Origin: Gemmatimonadota bacterium
GTDB lineage: Bacteria; Gemmatimonadota; Gemmatimonadetes; Gemmatimonadales; GWC2-71-9
DNA: 64,000 nucleotides
Reading direction: 5' to 3'
NCBI GenBank assembly: GCA_003169895.1
Contig: PNAE01000008.1
Location: 89,751 to 153,750, forward strand
The notes under the pieces are model-generated. The model was not told the origin of the DNA. It made no database searches and saw only the letters and a list, made by a program, of their open reading frames with translations. A program made the translations under genes and the position numbers. Positions 18,851 through 29,288 of this stretch are shown here, one piece after another. The number at the start of each line of letters is the position of its first letter. Positions within the stretch are counted from its first letter, which is position 1.

Positions 18851-19684
18851 TCAGGGTCGGTTCGGCGATCCGGCGGGATCCCGCTTGCCGGCGAGGGTGG
18901 AATAAGGCACGTCGGGCGGTGCGTCGCCGCGGGGCCAGTCGTGCTCCTTGCCGACGAAGTCCGGTCTGGGCCGCGACGTCACGTATGCTGCGACGTCGAG
19001 CGCTTCCGCGTCGGTCAGCGTGCCGGCGCTGTCGCGCGGCATATTCCGCCGGATGAAGGCGGTCGCAGTGCGGATCCGCGCCATGCCAGCGCCGATCGAA
19101 AAGCTGCGAGGGCCCCACAGCGGCGGTGCCACCGTACTGCCGCCGCCATCCACCCCGTGACAGCGCGCGCACCGGACCTGGAACACGTGCGCGCCCGCGA
19201 TGGTGTCGCCGTGCAGCGCGGTGCCGACCTGGAGTCCTTCGCCGGCGACGTGCCCGCCCACCGGGACACCCAGCGAGACAAACGCCAAATACGCGACGAT
19301 GTCCCGCATCGCGGGGTCGTCGAACGCCAACGCCGTGCCGCTCAGCGAGCGTTGAAAGCATTCGTTGATCCGGTCTTCCAGGCGCTGAACCGTCGCGGAC
19401 CGCGATCGATACTGGGGGAAACGGGCGTAGACGCCGGTGAGCGGCAACGCGTCGCGCTGCCGTCCGTCGCCGAGGTGGCACGACAGGCAACGCAACGCGC
19501 TGCCGACATGCTGCGGCAGCGAATCGTGGGTGGCGGCAAGGATGGCATGGCCGCGCCGGATGCTCTGACCGAGGATCCCGTTGGGGACGGGCGACCCGTC
19601 CGGCGCTCGCAGCGCGGTGTCGGGTGGCGAGGCTCGGTTGCACGCGGCAAGCATCGCCACTAGTAGCAGATATCGCACCGCCAT
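18851..19684 (-). CDS. dihaem c-type cytochrome, TsdA (thiosulfate dehydrogenase)-like
   Basis: Two CxxCH motifs (CLSCH, CARCH); RINECFQRSLSGTAL; lipobox MLAACNR. Confidence 0.75.
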   Translation of the reverse strand: MAVRYLLLVAMLAACNRASPPDTALRAPDGSPVPNGILGQSIRRGHAILAATHDSLPQHVGSALRCLSCHLGDGRQRDALPLTGVYARFPQYRSRSATVQRLEDRINECFQRSLSGTALAFDDPAMRDIVAYLAFVSLGVPVGGHVAGEGLQVGTALHGDTIAGAHVFQVRCARCHGVDGGGSTVAPPLWGPRSFSIGAGMARIRTATAFIRRNMPRDSAGTLTDAEALDVAAYVTSRPRPDFVGKEHDWPRGDAPPDVPYSTLAGKRDPAGSPNRP

Positions 19685-19685
19685 G

Positions 19686-20045
19686 TCAGGCCGCTTTGAG
19701 CCACATCCGGACGGCCATCACAACCATGAGCACCGCGAACGCCCGTTGCAGCGTTGCCTGCGAGACGCTCTGGGCATAATGCGCGCTGATGCCGGCGCCA
19801 ACGGTCAGGCCGAGAGCGAGCAGCAGCGCGGCTCGCACGTCGACGTTGCCTGCCGCCCAGTATTCGCGCGCCGCGAGGATGCCGACTGGCAGCAGCAGTG
19901 CCGCGAGCGACGTCCCGAGCGCCCGCTTGTATCCCATACCCGCGCCAAGCGCCAGAGCTGGCACGATGACGATCCCGCCACCAATGCCGAACAGGCCAGC
20001 AAGCAGGCCGGCCGCGAGGCCGATCACCACGAAGAGAACGGACAT
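19686..20045 (-). CDS. half-size TSUP/TauE-SafE family permease (119 aa)
   Basis: GLLAGLFGIGGGIVIVPAL...ALGTSLAALL; about half the usual family length. Confidence 0.8.
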   Translation of the reverse strand: MSVLFVVIGLAAGLLAGLFGIGGGIVIVPALALGAGMGYKRALGTSLAALLLPVGILAAREYWAAGNVDVRAALLLALGLTVGAGISAHYAQSVSQATLQRAFAVLMVVMAVRMWLKAA

Positions 20046-20053
20046 CCGGCCTC

Positions 20054-22831
20054 CTAGAAGAGCAGTTCGATGCCGAAGCGCACCAGCCGCGGCGGACCAT
20101 AGATGAACAGCGGCCAGGTGAAGTCGGCAGCGGCGCGCATGTACAGCGGCAGCAACTCCCCCGGTCCCGAAATTACCCCATCGCCGTTGAGATCAGCCGA
20201 GCGGTGGTACCCGGGCGACTCGTACGGGATCGGATTCGGATTGGCCTGGTACGCCTGAGTTGCCAGCCGCGTGAGCGTCATGCTGTCGGGGAACGGTGTC
20301 CCCGTCTCGCGGCGGACGCTGATCTGGTTGCGCGTGTTAAGCAGGTTGCGTATGTCGAGATACAGGCCGCCGTTCAGTTTGCCGATGCGAATCGGGCGGC
20401 GGAACAACGCATCGATGCTGTACTGACCGGGCAGCCGGCTGCCGTTGACTGGCCCAACCAGGCTGTCACCGGCGGCATTCGTCAGGGTGTACGGCAGGCC
20501 GCTCGCATACCGTCCGACCGCCGACATCTGCAACCCGCCAAACGGCCGAATGCCCGCCACCTGCGGGCCGCCGTGCGCGCTGATTTCACCGGTGACCACG
20601 GCAATCAGCGCGAGCCGGCGGTCGTAGTCCAGGGGAAACTGGAAGCGCGAAGCCGGGATCGTATCGTGCGTGTTGGGATCGATGTGCGTCTGGTCATAGA
20701 TGGTGAACGCGTTGCTGACCGTGGCTTCGGCGCGCTGCACGACGCCGGACACCCGCGCTCCCCATCCGTCATGCAGCTCGCGCTCGACAATGACTTCAGC
20801 GCCGGTGATGGTGCCGATATCTGCATTGGTGAACACGGACGAGTCCGGATTCACGTTGATAGGCACCGAGGCGACCAATCCGTCCAGCCGCTTGTCATAG
20901 ATGTTGATCTTGAGCGAGGCCCCGCTGGGAAGCCGGATGCGGGCGCTCAGCTCGTACTGCATGGATGATTCGAATCCGAGGTTGGGATTGCCCTGCCGGA
21001 AGCGGCCCGTGCGCGTGGTGTCGTCGAACGCGGCGTCGACCAGGTACTGGAGATCCGGCGGCTGGGAGAACTTGCCGATGCTCGCGACGAAGGTTGCCCC
21101 GGACACGACCGTCGACACGGCGACCCGCGGACTGAGCGTGCTCCGCGCGTGCAGCGTCGTGTTGGCCAGAACGGCGCCTGGCGAGAAACCGTCATACCGC
21201 AGTCCGGCCGTGAACCCGAGATCGCCGGCGCGTGCCTGCGCCTCGACGTAGGCCCCCGAAAGCGTTGGCGAGAAATTGGAAGCGGTCGGCGGCGGGATGG
21301 TGCCGCCCACCGGCAGGTATGCCAGAATGCGCTCGAACGTCTTCACTCGTTGCGCCGCATACATCCCGCCGAAGTACAGGTCGACATGCGGCCCGAGCCC
21401 GAGAGTGGCGTCGAGCTGCGTGCGCAGCTCGGAGAACTCGTTCCACGCCAGCTCGCCGGACGCCGCACCCGTCATGAAGAACGCCGGCACGCCCCACGGC
21501 GAATTGCTTGACAGCTGTGGCGTACCGAAGTCGGGCAGTGCCGCGCGCGTCGAGATAGTATCCTGCCGTTTGGCGATGTCCTCGTCGAGGATGTGCAGCT
21601 GCTTCCCGGTGAATGCGCCAAAGGCATAGTCCGGTGCCGCGACGGTGCCACGCACGAATGCCTTGTCGGAATAACCGACACGCAAGTCGCCGAACAGTGG
21701 ACGCCGGCTCTCGGACGGCGGAAGCAGTTGCAGGTGTCCGGTGAACAGCTTGCCATCGGTCCGGGAGCCGGGGGCGAAGTTGGCGTCGTATTTGTATGCC
21801 GGGTCAAACAGATATGCCTGCTGCGTGGTCGCCAGGCCGAACAACCGGCCGACCACCCTGGTCGAGAATGGAACCGTGAATTTGGCACCTGCGGTGTACG
21901 TCTCGGTGCTGTTGTGGGGCAACGGATATGGTGCCGTCGATCGCGGGTCCATCGGGTCGGTCGGTGGCGGTGCGGAGGACGGGTCGCCGTCCAGCTGCCC
22001 GTTCAGGTCGAGGATGCCGACCGCCCGGATCTTGTCGCCGATCGGGCCGTCGGCCTGCAGCACGACGCGGTCGATGCCGTGGTCCCCGCCGCCGGAAAGC
22101 GGCCGGTCGGTTTCGTACGCCGCACGACCGCGCCAGGTGTCGCCGCCGTCGCGGGTCGTCACGTCCACCACGCCGGAAATCGCCTGCCCGTAGCGTGCGG
22201 AGAATCCATTGGTGATCAGCGACGCCCCGGTGATGAGGTCGGGTGGAATCTGGATTGCCGCACTCCCGTTGGTCGACGCGTCGAGCTGGTTCTTGATGCC
22301 GAACCCATCCAGCACGAACGCCTGCTCGCCCGGACGCCCACCCCGAAAACTCTCGCCAACGACACCCGCCTGCATCGCGATCGCATCCTGCAAGTTCGTC
22401 ACCGGGAGCCGACGCAGCTGATCCGCGGTGATGCGCTGCTCGGTCGCGGTGGCGAGCGGATCCAGCACCGGATCCTGCACGCCGACCGCCCGGAGGTCTG
22501 CCAGGTGCACGGCGAGCGGTGCCAGGCGCACGTCAGCCCGGGTGAATTCACCGGAGCGGACCTCGATCCCGTCGCGCCGCTCCGGGCGATACCCTGGCAG
22601 CGTGACATCGAGTCGATGTACTCCGACCGGAATGCCCCGGATCCGATAATCGCCCGCGCTGTCGGTGGTGGTGATGTAGCGGCCGGCGTCGAGGCGGATC
22701 TGCACGCCGCGCACCGAATGCTCGTTGGTGGCATCGACCACCCTGCCGATCAACCCACCGGTGCTCTGCGCGGTGAGTGGAAGAACCGCGAAGGCAACCA
22801 ACGCGAGGCCGAGTCGTATCGAGTGCGTCAT
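20054..22831 (-). CDS. TonB-dependent receptor with N-terminal carboxypeptidase-regulatory-like domain
   Basis: GGLIGRVVDATNEHSVRGVQIRL; plug VTNLQDAIAMQAGV; C-terminal PRLVRFGIELLF. Confidence 0.92.
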   Translation of the reverse strand: MTHSIRLGLALVAFAVLPLTAQSTGGLIGRVVDATNEHSVRGVQIRLDAGRYITTTDSAGDYRIRGIPVGVHRLDVTLPGYRPERRDGIEVRSGEFTRADVRLAPLAVHLADLRAVGVQDPVLDPLATATEQRITADQLRRLPVTNLQDAIAMQAGVVGESFRGGRPGEQAFVLDGFGIKNQLDASTNGSAAIQIPPDLITGASLITNGFSARYGQAISGVVDVTTRDGGDTWRGRAAYETDRPLSGGGDHGIDRVVLQADGPIGDKIRAVGILDLNGQLDGDPSSAPPPTDPMDPRSTAPYPLPHNSTETYTAGAKFTVPFSTRVVGRLFGLATTQQAYLFDPAYKYDANFAPGSRTDGKLFTGHLQLLPPSESRRPLFGDLRVGYSDKAFVRGTVAAPDYAFGAFTGKQLHILDEDIAKRQDTISTRAALPDFGTPQLSSNSPWGVPAFFMTGAASGELAWNEFSELRTQLDATLGLGPHVDLYFGGMYAAQRVKTFERILAYLPVGGTIPPPTASNFSPTLSGAYVEAQARAGDLGFTAGLRYDGFSPGAVLANTTLHARSTLSPRVAVSTVVSGATFVASIGKFSQPPDLQYLVDAAFDDTTRTGRFRQGNPNLGFESSMQYELSARIRLPSGASLKINIYDKRLDGLVASVPINVNPDSSVFTNADIGTITGAEVIVERELHDGWGARVSGVVQRAEATVSNAFTIYDQTHIDPNTHDTIPASRFQFPLDYDRRLALIAVVTGEISAHGGPQVAGIRPFGGLQMSAVGRYASGLPYTLTNAAGDSLVGPVNGSRLPGQYSIDALFRRPIRIGKLNGGLYLDIRNLLNTRNQISVRRETGTPFPDSMTLTRLATQAYQANPNPIPYESPGYHRSADLNGDGVISGPGELLPLYMRAAADFTWPLFIYGPPRLVRFGIELLF

Positions 22832-22887
22832 GGGCCCGATCCAGGAACGAGGAGCAGTGCCGACCATCGCGGAGCCTGCATCGCGAT

Positions 22888-24009
22888 TCAGGGAACCAGG
22901 TGCTGATAGAGGTGCAGGTCCGACCCGGACACCGAGAAGGTCTGCAAATGGCCGAATCCGCCGCCGACCTGGGCGACGACGTCGCCCGTAACCGGCGATA
23001 TCCTGGGAGTCGCGACAATCGGGATGGCGGCGCTGCTACCGAGTACGATCATGCTTTGCACGGTTCCGCTGCTCAAGGAAACCGAGCTGAGTTCCCTCGG
23101 GCCCAGCCCAATACTCCCGAAAATCACCGGCGGATCTCCGAGGGTCGCCGCGCTCAGCGTCACCGGGTCGTCAGCGACGACGCACGTCGATTCTTCGCAC
23201 GACACGCCAAGCAGCTGCTGGCTGAGTGTGGCCACCACGCTCTCGGCTCCGCCACCGGACGCCACCTTGTAGAGATTCAGGTCGTCGCGGCGCGTGAACA
23301 CGATCGATGCGCCGTTTTCCGCGAGTGAATAGCTGGTCGCGCCCGTGGTTCCCGTCACCGCTTCCAGGGTGGCACCGGCGGCGCCGATCGTTCCGCGCAC
23401 GACGGCTTCGCCGAAGAACAGCGAATCGTCGATAATGCAATTCTTGCAATGGCCGAACACGGTGAAGTCCTGCGCCAACGCGATGAAGGTGTTCGGACCC
23501 GTCCAGGCGATGTCTGCCAGCCACGATACCGGCGTGGTTCCGGCAAAGCCCGGTATCGTCAGCAAGGCCCGGCGATGGAATGGTGCTGCGGAGTCGGTGA
23601 GCCAGAGCGTTGTTTCCGCAGGCGCGGTGCCCTGGACTCCGCTCTGCGCCACCGCCTCGACATAGAGCAGGCGGCCGTCGGCGCCGAGCGCGTACGCGAT
23701 GAACCCGTTCGTGCTGTCGCGCTGGGTGGCTCGATCGTCGCAGAGCTGCCAGATGCGGCTGCCGCCGCCGGCCGGGAGCAGGCCGACACAACGGTGCTGC
23801 GGCACGGCTCCGGGGCGTACGAACGCGTAGAGAATCCCCGCACCGTCCTCGGTCCACGCTGGCCAGTAGTCCTGCTCGGTATTGAACGTGAGCTGCTCGT
23901 CCGCGCCGCTCGTGAGCGGCCCGAGCGGTGGATTGGGCGTGAGGAACGCATCGCTGTGGCCGCACGCGAGCAACAACAGCATCGCGACGGACCCCGTCCA
24001 CCCGCTCAT
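22888..24009 (-). CDS. lipoprotein, WD40/TolB-like beta-propeller candidate (paralog 1)
   Basis: LLLLACGHSD lipobox; QDYWPAWTEDGAGILYAF; ends SDLHLYQHLVP. Confidence 0.75.
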   Translation of the reverse strand: MSGWTGSVAMLLLLACGHSDAFLTPNPPLGPLTSGADEQLTFNTEQDYWPAWTEDGAGILYAFVRPGAVPQHRCVGLLPAGGGSRIWQLCDDRATQRDSTNGFIAYALGADGRLLYVEAVAQSGVQGTAPAETTLWLTDSAAPFHRRALLTIPGFAGTTPVSWLADIAWTGPNTFIALAQDFTVFGHCKNCIIDDSLFFGEAVVRGTIGAAGATLEAVTGTTGATSYSLAENGASIVFTRRDDLNLYKVASGGGAESVVATLSQQLLGVSCEESTCVVADDPVTLSAATLGDPPVIFGSIGLGPRELSSVSLSSGTVQSMIVLGSSAAIPIVATPRISPVTGDVVAQVGGGFGHLQTFSVSGSDLHLYQHLVP

Positions 24010-24078
24010 CACTGCGACCTCACGATGGGGACGCCGCGCGACGCACCGGTTCGCGGGCCGCCGCGCGCGCGGCCCGGG

Positions 24079-25248
24079 TCACGGCACCAGCCCCGGATAG
24101 AGATGCAGATCCGACGTGCCGCAACCGGTGCAGGTCGAGAGATGTCCCCATACCCCGCCGATTTGTACGACGACATCGCCGGACGTTGGCGAGATCTGCG
24201 GTGCCGCGATGACGGGCGTGGCTGGGCTCGTCCCGGCGCTGACCAGGACCTGAACCCCGCCGGTGTTGAGCGCCACCGCGCGCAATTCCTTGGGACCGAC
24301 CGTAACCATGGGATATGTCGGGGGGGCGGTGGCGTCTGAAAACAGCGTCACTGCGTCGGCAGCGACCAAGCACGTCGAGTCCTTGCACGACACACCGAGG
24401 AGTTGCTGGTCAGACGTGGTCACCGTCGCAACGACGACGGCAGTACCGCCTGTCGCCGGTACCTTGAACAGGCGGGTGTCGTCACGATGAATGAACACGA
24501 TCGACGTGCCACTCTCGGCGAGCGAGTATCCCGTGGCGCCTTCGGTCCCGCTCACCGCCTGCACCGTCGCGTGGCCAGAGACGATCGAACCCACCACGAC
24601 AATCCCAGACGCGGCTTGCACGCCACCAACCACGGTCGAGTCGGCGAACGTGGTATCCGCGGTAAAGCACGTCCCGCAATGCGGAACGCTGCCGAATATC
24701 TGACCGAGTGCGATGAAAGAGCTTGGCCCGGTCCACGCGATGTCGCTGAGCCAGGTCACCGCGGTACCCACCGTGACCGGCAACGTCAGCAGCGCGGTAC
24801 GGGTGAGCGGCGCGGCGGTGTCGGCGAGCCACAACGTGATCTGGCGCGGAAACGACGCGGAGTTGGCCGGCGCGACGGCCTCGACGTACAGCAGGCGGCC
24901 ATCGGACGCGAGCGCGTACGCGGTGAAGCTCGTCGCCGAGTCCGACTGCGTCTGGCGATTGTCGCACCATTCCCAGATCCGGCTGCCGCCGGCGGCAGGC
25001 AGCAGGCCCATGCAGCGATGCTGATCCGCCCGGATGCCCGGCCCAACCGGATTGACGAAAGCGTATAGAATGCCGCGCCCGTCCTGGGTCCAGGCCGGCC
25101 AGTAGTCCTGGTCAGGATTGAAGGTGAGCCGGACATCCGAGCCGGTGTTGAACGGCCCCATCCTGGGTTCGGCGACCTTGAATGTGTCGCTGTGTCCACA
25201 GCCGAGTAGCGCGAGGGCTGCGGCGATGCGGACCCAGCGGCTCTTCAA
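24079..25248 (-). CDS. lipoprotein, WD40/TolB-like beta-propeller candidate (paralog 2)
   Basis: LALLGCGHSD lipobox; QDYWPAWTQDGRGILYAF; ends SDLHLYPGLVP. Confidence 0.75.
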   Translation of the reverse strand: MKSRWVRIAAALALLGCGHSDTFKVAEPRMGPFNTGSDVRLTFNPDQDYWPAWTQDGRGILYAFVNPVGPGIRADQHRCMGLLPAAGGSRIWEWCDNRQTQSDSATSFTAYALASDGRLLYVEAVAPANSASFPRQITLWLADTAAPLTRTALLTLPVTVGTAVTWLSDIAWTGPSSFIALGQIFGSVPHCGTCFTADTTFADSTVVGGVQAASGIVVVGSIVSGHATVQAVSGTEGATGYSLAESGTSIVFIHRDDTRLFKVPATGGTAVVVATVTTSDQQLLGVSCKDSTCLVAADAVTLFSDATAPPTYPMVTVGPKELRAVALNTGGVQVLVSAGTSPATPVIAAPQISPTSGDVVVQIGGVWGHLSTCTGCGTSDLHLYPGLVP

Positions 25249-25383
25249 GCAGAGCTCATGATGATGGACTCCGAGATCGCGATACGGCGAATCCGGCCGG
25301 GTCTTGGTGGCCGATATGGCTATGTCTGGGTGACAGTCGAAGGTAACCCGCCCCGCCGCGCCCGCCAGTCGCTTCCGGCCAGC

Positions 25384-26640
25384 TCAGCCGAACATGCCGA
25401 CCGCGGCGGGCTGGTCGAACCCGGGGAATACTTGCGCCATGCTGGCCGGTCCGAGGTGACCCTGCAGCACCTCGCTGAAGACGGCGCGAAAGTCGGTGGT
25501 AATCGCAAGATCACGTCCTTCATACCGTTGTTCCGGCGCGAGGCCGGGCCAGCGTCCATAGACCTTCCCGCCTCGCACGTTGCCGCCCATGATCATCATC
25601 GCGGTGCCGTGACCGTGATCCGTCCCGCTGGTGCCGTTCTCCTTCACGGTTCGGCCGAACTCACTCATCGTGATCACCACGACATCGCGCATCCGCTCGC
25701 CGAGATCAGTGGTGAACGCCGCGAGGGCGCCGGCGAGCTCGTCGAGTCTCGTGGCGAGCTGCCCCTGGTCGGAGCCCTGATTGACATGGGTATCCCAGCC
25801 GCCCACGTCGACGAACGCGATCTCCACGCCGAGATCCGCCTTGATGAGTTGGGCAACCTGCTGCAGCGAGGTCGCCAACTTACCCTTGCCGTAGGTCGCA
25901 CCATTGCCAGGCGTGATCGCGGTCGGATTCGCTGTCTTCAGCATCTTGATCGCCTCGAACGTTTCGGCCGACGAGGACGCGACGAGGCCGGTCGCCGCGC
26001 CCTGGTACAGCTCCTCGAACGCGCGGGTCAGCTTCTGCTCGCCACTGGCCTGCGCCGCGCGCATGCCGAAGGTGCGCAGGTCGTCGATGGCAAGTGACGG
26101 TGCGCTACCGGCCAGCGTACGCGGGAGTTGCGGACCGAAGGCGACGGCCCGAAACGGTGTATTGGCGTGCTCCGCGGCGTGCGTGCAGTAGCGATTGGCC
26201 CAGCCGTCGGGCGTGTTCTTCACATCCGGTGTACCGGATTCCATGTAGTCCTGGGCGTCGAAGTGTGATCGCGAGGTCGACGGTGAGCCGACCGCATGGA
26301 CGATCGCCAGCGAGTGCCGATCCCAGAGCGGCTTGAGCGACGCCAGTCGCGGATGCAGCGCAAACATGCCGTCGAGCGGAACGAGCTGTTCCTTGGCCAA
26401 CGCAATCCGCTGGCGCTCCTGCCAATACCACGAGTCGCCGGCCGGGACGATCATGGACAGGCCGTCCACCGCGCCGCGCTGGAACAGGCAGACCAGCGTC
26501 TTCCCGCCACTGGCCGCTCCACCGGCGGACCGGAGCGCGTAGGCCGCGCGATCGAGGAACAGCGGGTCCGCGCCGAGCGAGACCAGCGCGAGGCCGCCAG
26601 CCTTCATGAATGCCCGGCGAGAAATCGGCATCAGCCTCAC
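25384..26640 (-). CDS. DUF1501 family protein
   Basis: SRRAFMKAGGLALVSLG; GGWDTHVNQG; VVITMSEFGRTVKENGTSGTDHGHGTAMMIMGGNVRGGKVYG. Confidence 0.93.
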   Translation of the reverse strand: MRLMPISRRAFMKAGGLALVSLGADPLFLDRAAYALRSAGGAASGGKTLVCLFQRGAVDGLSMIVPAGDSWYWQERQRIALAKEQLVPLDGMFALHPRLASLKPLWDRHSLAIVHAVGSPSTSRSHFDAQDYMESGTPDVKNTPDGWANRYCTHAAEHANTPFRAVAFGPQLPRTLAGSAPSLAIDDLRTFGMRAAQASGEQKLTRAFEELYQGAATGLVASSSAETFEAIKMLKTANPTAITPGNGATYGKGKLATSLQQVAQLIKADLGVEIAFVDVGGWDTHVNQGSDQGQLATRLDELAGALAAFTTDLGERMRDVVVITMSEFGRTVKENGTSGTDHGHGTAMMIMGGNVRGGKVYGRWPGLAPEQRYEGRDLAITTDFRAVFSEVLQGHLGPASMAQVFPGFDQPAAVGMFG

Positions 26641-28343
26641 TGTCGTTGAAACTCCGGCCCGCCAATCGCGAGGCCGATCGCGAGCGCCCGCGCGATGTGC
26701 GGGTCCGGAACATCCGCTAGTTCCTTCAGAATCGTCTGGCGCGTATTGCCGGTCATCGCGCCGCCGAGGACTGCATGGTCGATCGCGGCGACCAGTGCGG
26801 CGTGGTCGTCCGTCACTGGCACGACGCGGTCGAGATCGACCGTCACGCCGGGCATGCGCCCGCTGGCCAGTTGGACGGCAAAGTTCATCCGGGCGAGCAG
26901 CGCGCCGCTATTCACCCAGTCTTCCTGGCGCTCGCCGTAGCCGTCGGGCGTCTGGTGCTGGAACAGGGGTTCGCCCAGCTGCGCCACGCGCTGCGCCAGG
27001 CGAGGCGTCGAATCCGTCAGGGCGTTGACCGCGCGCACCGCGCTCACGACGAACTCGAGTGGAGTCTTCACCTTGCTCTGCACATTTGCCGGCGCCCAGA
27101 AGTCCGGCGAGCGGATGATGGCGCGCACGACCGCCCGGATTTCGCCGCCGCTCTTTAGCCACGCGCGCACGGCGTCGTCGATGCAGCCGTCCGGTGGCGC
27201 ATCGTTGACGAACCGGGCGCAGAGCTGGGCGCTGACATGGTGCATTGTCGCGGGGTTGTTCGCCAGCATCTTGAGCAGGCGCATCCCCTCGTCCTCGCCG
27301 TGGCCGGCAGCGAACTTCTCGCCCAGGACCACCTTCGGCAGCTTGTCGTGCACGGCGTCGCGGAAGGTGTAGGAGGCATCGCGGCGATCGATCCCCCAAC
27401 CCGTGAGGATCCGCGCAACGTTGATGACATCCGGTTGGGTGTAGCCACCATCGACGCCGAGCGTGTGCAGCTCCATCAACTCACGGGCATAGTTTTCATT
27501 GAGTCCGCGCGGCGCGCGCTGCTGTGCAGCCTGGCGCACGCGGGCCATGGCAACGGGATCGACACCACCGGGGTAGACCCCGCCGCGCGGATTCGGGAAG
27601 CGGCCCCGACGCCGACCGAATGCGGGCTGGCTACCGATGCCACCGCGCCCCCGTCCCCGCTGCAACGCCCGCTGGTCGCTGCCGTCCGCTACGCTCTCGG
27701 CGTTATCGAGATAAAACAGCATGGCCGGGCTCTTCGCCGTCGCGACCAGGAGGTCTTCGAACTTGCCGAGTGCGTGGCCCCGGATGGTGGTTTCGAGATA
27801 GTCGGCGAAGTAGGCGCGATCCTGGCCCTTGTTGATGAACACGTTGAAATGGTTCGTCCAGAAATCGACGAGCACCTCATCGAGCTGATGATCCGATTCG
27901 ACCGCGCGTACCGTCGTTACCGCCGGAAGTTGCGCGATCAGGCTTTGCAGGCTGCGGCGATTCCCGAGCTGGTCGGTGCGAAGTTCATCGAGCATGCGCT
28001 GACGCGCGGCCGAATCCCCCTGCGCCTGTGCTCGGGCGATCCTAGCTTGATTGTTCTGGAGCATCTGCTGCATGTCCAGCATGGAGACGCGCAGCACGTC
28101 GAAGTTCCGCTCGACGTCGGCGAGCGCCGGGTCATGCGGATCGCTGTACCCGAGCTGGCGGTCGATCCACTTGAGCACGCCGTCGTGAGCCACGCTCTCG
28201 ATCTCGCCCGGGGTCGCACCGTAGGCCAGCCGATTGAGTACGTGCCGCGCGGAGTCGATCGACGTCATGGGGGTTTGCGCGGGGAGCGGTGCGCCGGCCA
28301 GCACGGCCATTCCCAGGACCGCGATCAGTTGGTTCATGGTCAT
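26637..28343 (-). CDS. DUF1800 family protein
   Basis: HVLNRLAYGATPGEIESV; FWTNHFNVFINK; NENYARELMELHTLGVDGGYTQPDV. Confidence 0.93.
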   Translation of the reverse strand: MTMNQLIAVLGMAVLAGAPLPAQTPMTSIDSARHVLNRLAYGATPGEIESVAHDGVLKWIDRQLGYSDPHDPALADVERNFDVLRVSMLDMQQMLQNNQARIARAQAQGDSAARQRMLDELRTDQLGNRRSLQSLIAQLPAVTTVRAVESDHQLDEVLVDFWTNHFNVFINKGQDRAYFADYLETTIRGHALGKFEDLLVATAKSPAMLFYLDNAESVADGSDQRALQRGRGRGGIGSQPAFGRRRGRFPNPRGGVYPGGVDPVAMARVRQAAQQRAPRGLNENYARELMELHTLGVDGGYTQPDVINVARILTGWGIDRRDASYTFRDAVHDKLPKVVLGEKFAAGHGEDEGMRLLKMLANNPATMHHVSAQLCARFVNDAPPDGCIDDAVRAWLKSGGEIRAVVRAIIRSPDFWAPANVQSKVKTPLEFVVSAVRAVNALTDSTPRLAQRVAQLGEPLFQHQTPDGYGERQEDWVNSGALLARMNFAVQLASGRMPGVTVDLDRVVPVTDDHAALVAAIDHAVLGGAMTGNTRQTILKELADVPDPHIARALAIGLAIGGPEFQRQ

Positions 28344-28485
28344 GTCCCTATGACGCGGTTGGGGGTGCGGGGTTAAGGTCTCGGCCACGCAATACCCTGG
28401 CTACGAGGGTATCCTTGGTTGCGCCGTAAGTGCTGGCGGCACAGGAGCATGCCAGCCTGCTGAGGCTCCCCACCTTCGGGAGGCT

Positions 28486-29283
28486 ATGGGTTTGGACGTA
28501 CGCTTGCAACCATATCGACGGGTGCTCTGGCCAGCACTTTCGCTTCTCGCGGGGCTCACGGCGTGCGTGCCGCTCGGAATGTCATTGCCGTCCGACGATC
28601 CGCCCCCGGAGCCGAACGGAAGTCGCATCAAGGCGAACGTGGGGTGGCTGTCCGCGCAACGCGGCGAGTCCACCACCGGGACACCGGATGGATCGATCGC
28701 GATCGAGGTGGTGCACATCGGCGGCCATGCGCTGCTGCAACAGGTCCGGCACTTCACGATCGGCGACGCAATGTATGGTGACTCGGTCTTGCTCGATCGC
28801 AGCACACTCCGCCCGGTCACGACCTGGCGCTGGACCCCTCGCGGTACCTATGTCGCGAACTACAACCATCGGGTGATCGAACGTGTGTTCCGGCCGTTGC
28901 GCGGTGCCCCACGCCGATCGATCGAGACCCTTGACGTCGAGCCGTACTCGGCGCTTGGCATGGAACTCGTCGTCTCGTCGCTGCCGCTCAGCGACGGATA
29001 CCACGGGCTCCTTCCCGTGGCCGTCGATACGGCCGTGCGAGGTTGGAGCTGGTTGCGCTTTGAGGTCCAGCGTGAATTGTCGCTACAGGAGCGGCCGGAC
29101 CAGGAGCCGAAGGACATGCGGATTGTGGACTGCGACATCGGTTCCGACCGGGCGCGCCTATGGATCGACATGAACGGGCGTTCCGTCCGCCGGATCGAGC
29201 GGCTGGGTCCGGACAATGAAGTGCTGAGCACGATCCGCCGGATGTTGCTGAGTGTGCCGCAGCCGACGAAGCACGCGGGGTAG
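28486..29283 (+). CDS. hypothetical exported protein
   Basis: Hydrophobic N-terminus with LTACVPLGM; isolated plus-strand gene. Confidence 0.6.
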   Translation: MGLDVRLQPYRRVLWPALSLLAGLTACVPLGMSLPSDDPPPEPNGSRIKANVGWLSAQRGESTTGTPDGSIAIEVVHIGGHALLQQVRHFTIGDAMYGDSVLLDRSTLRPVTTWRWTPRGTYVANYNHRVIERVFRPLRGAPRRSIETLDVEPYSALGMELVVSSLPLSDGYHGLLPVAVDTAVRGWSWLRFEVQRELSLQERPDQEPKDMRIVDCDIGSDRARLWIDMNGRSVRRIERLGPDNEVLSTIRRMLLSVPQPTKHAG

Positions 29284-29288
29284 GGGCC

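Noticed and set aside
21593-22906. 437-aa plus-strand ORF
   Set aside because: Antisense to the TonB-dependent receptor; no protein-like motifs
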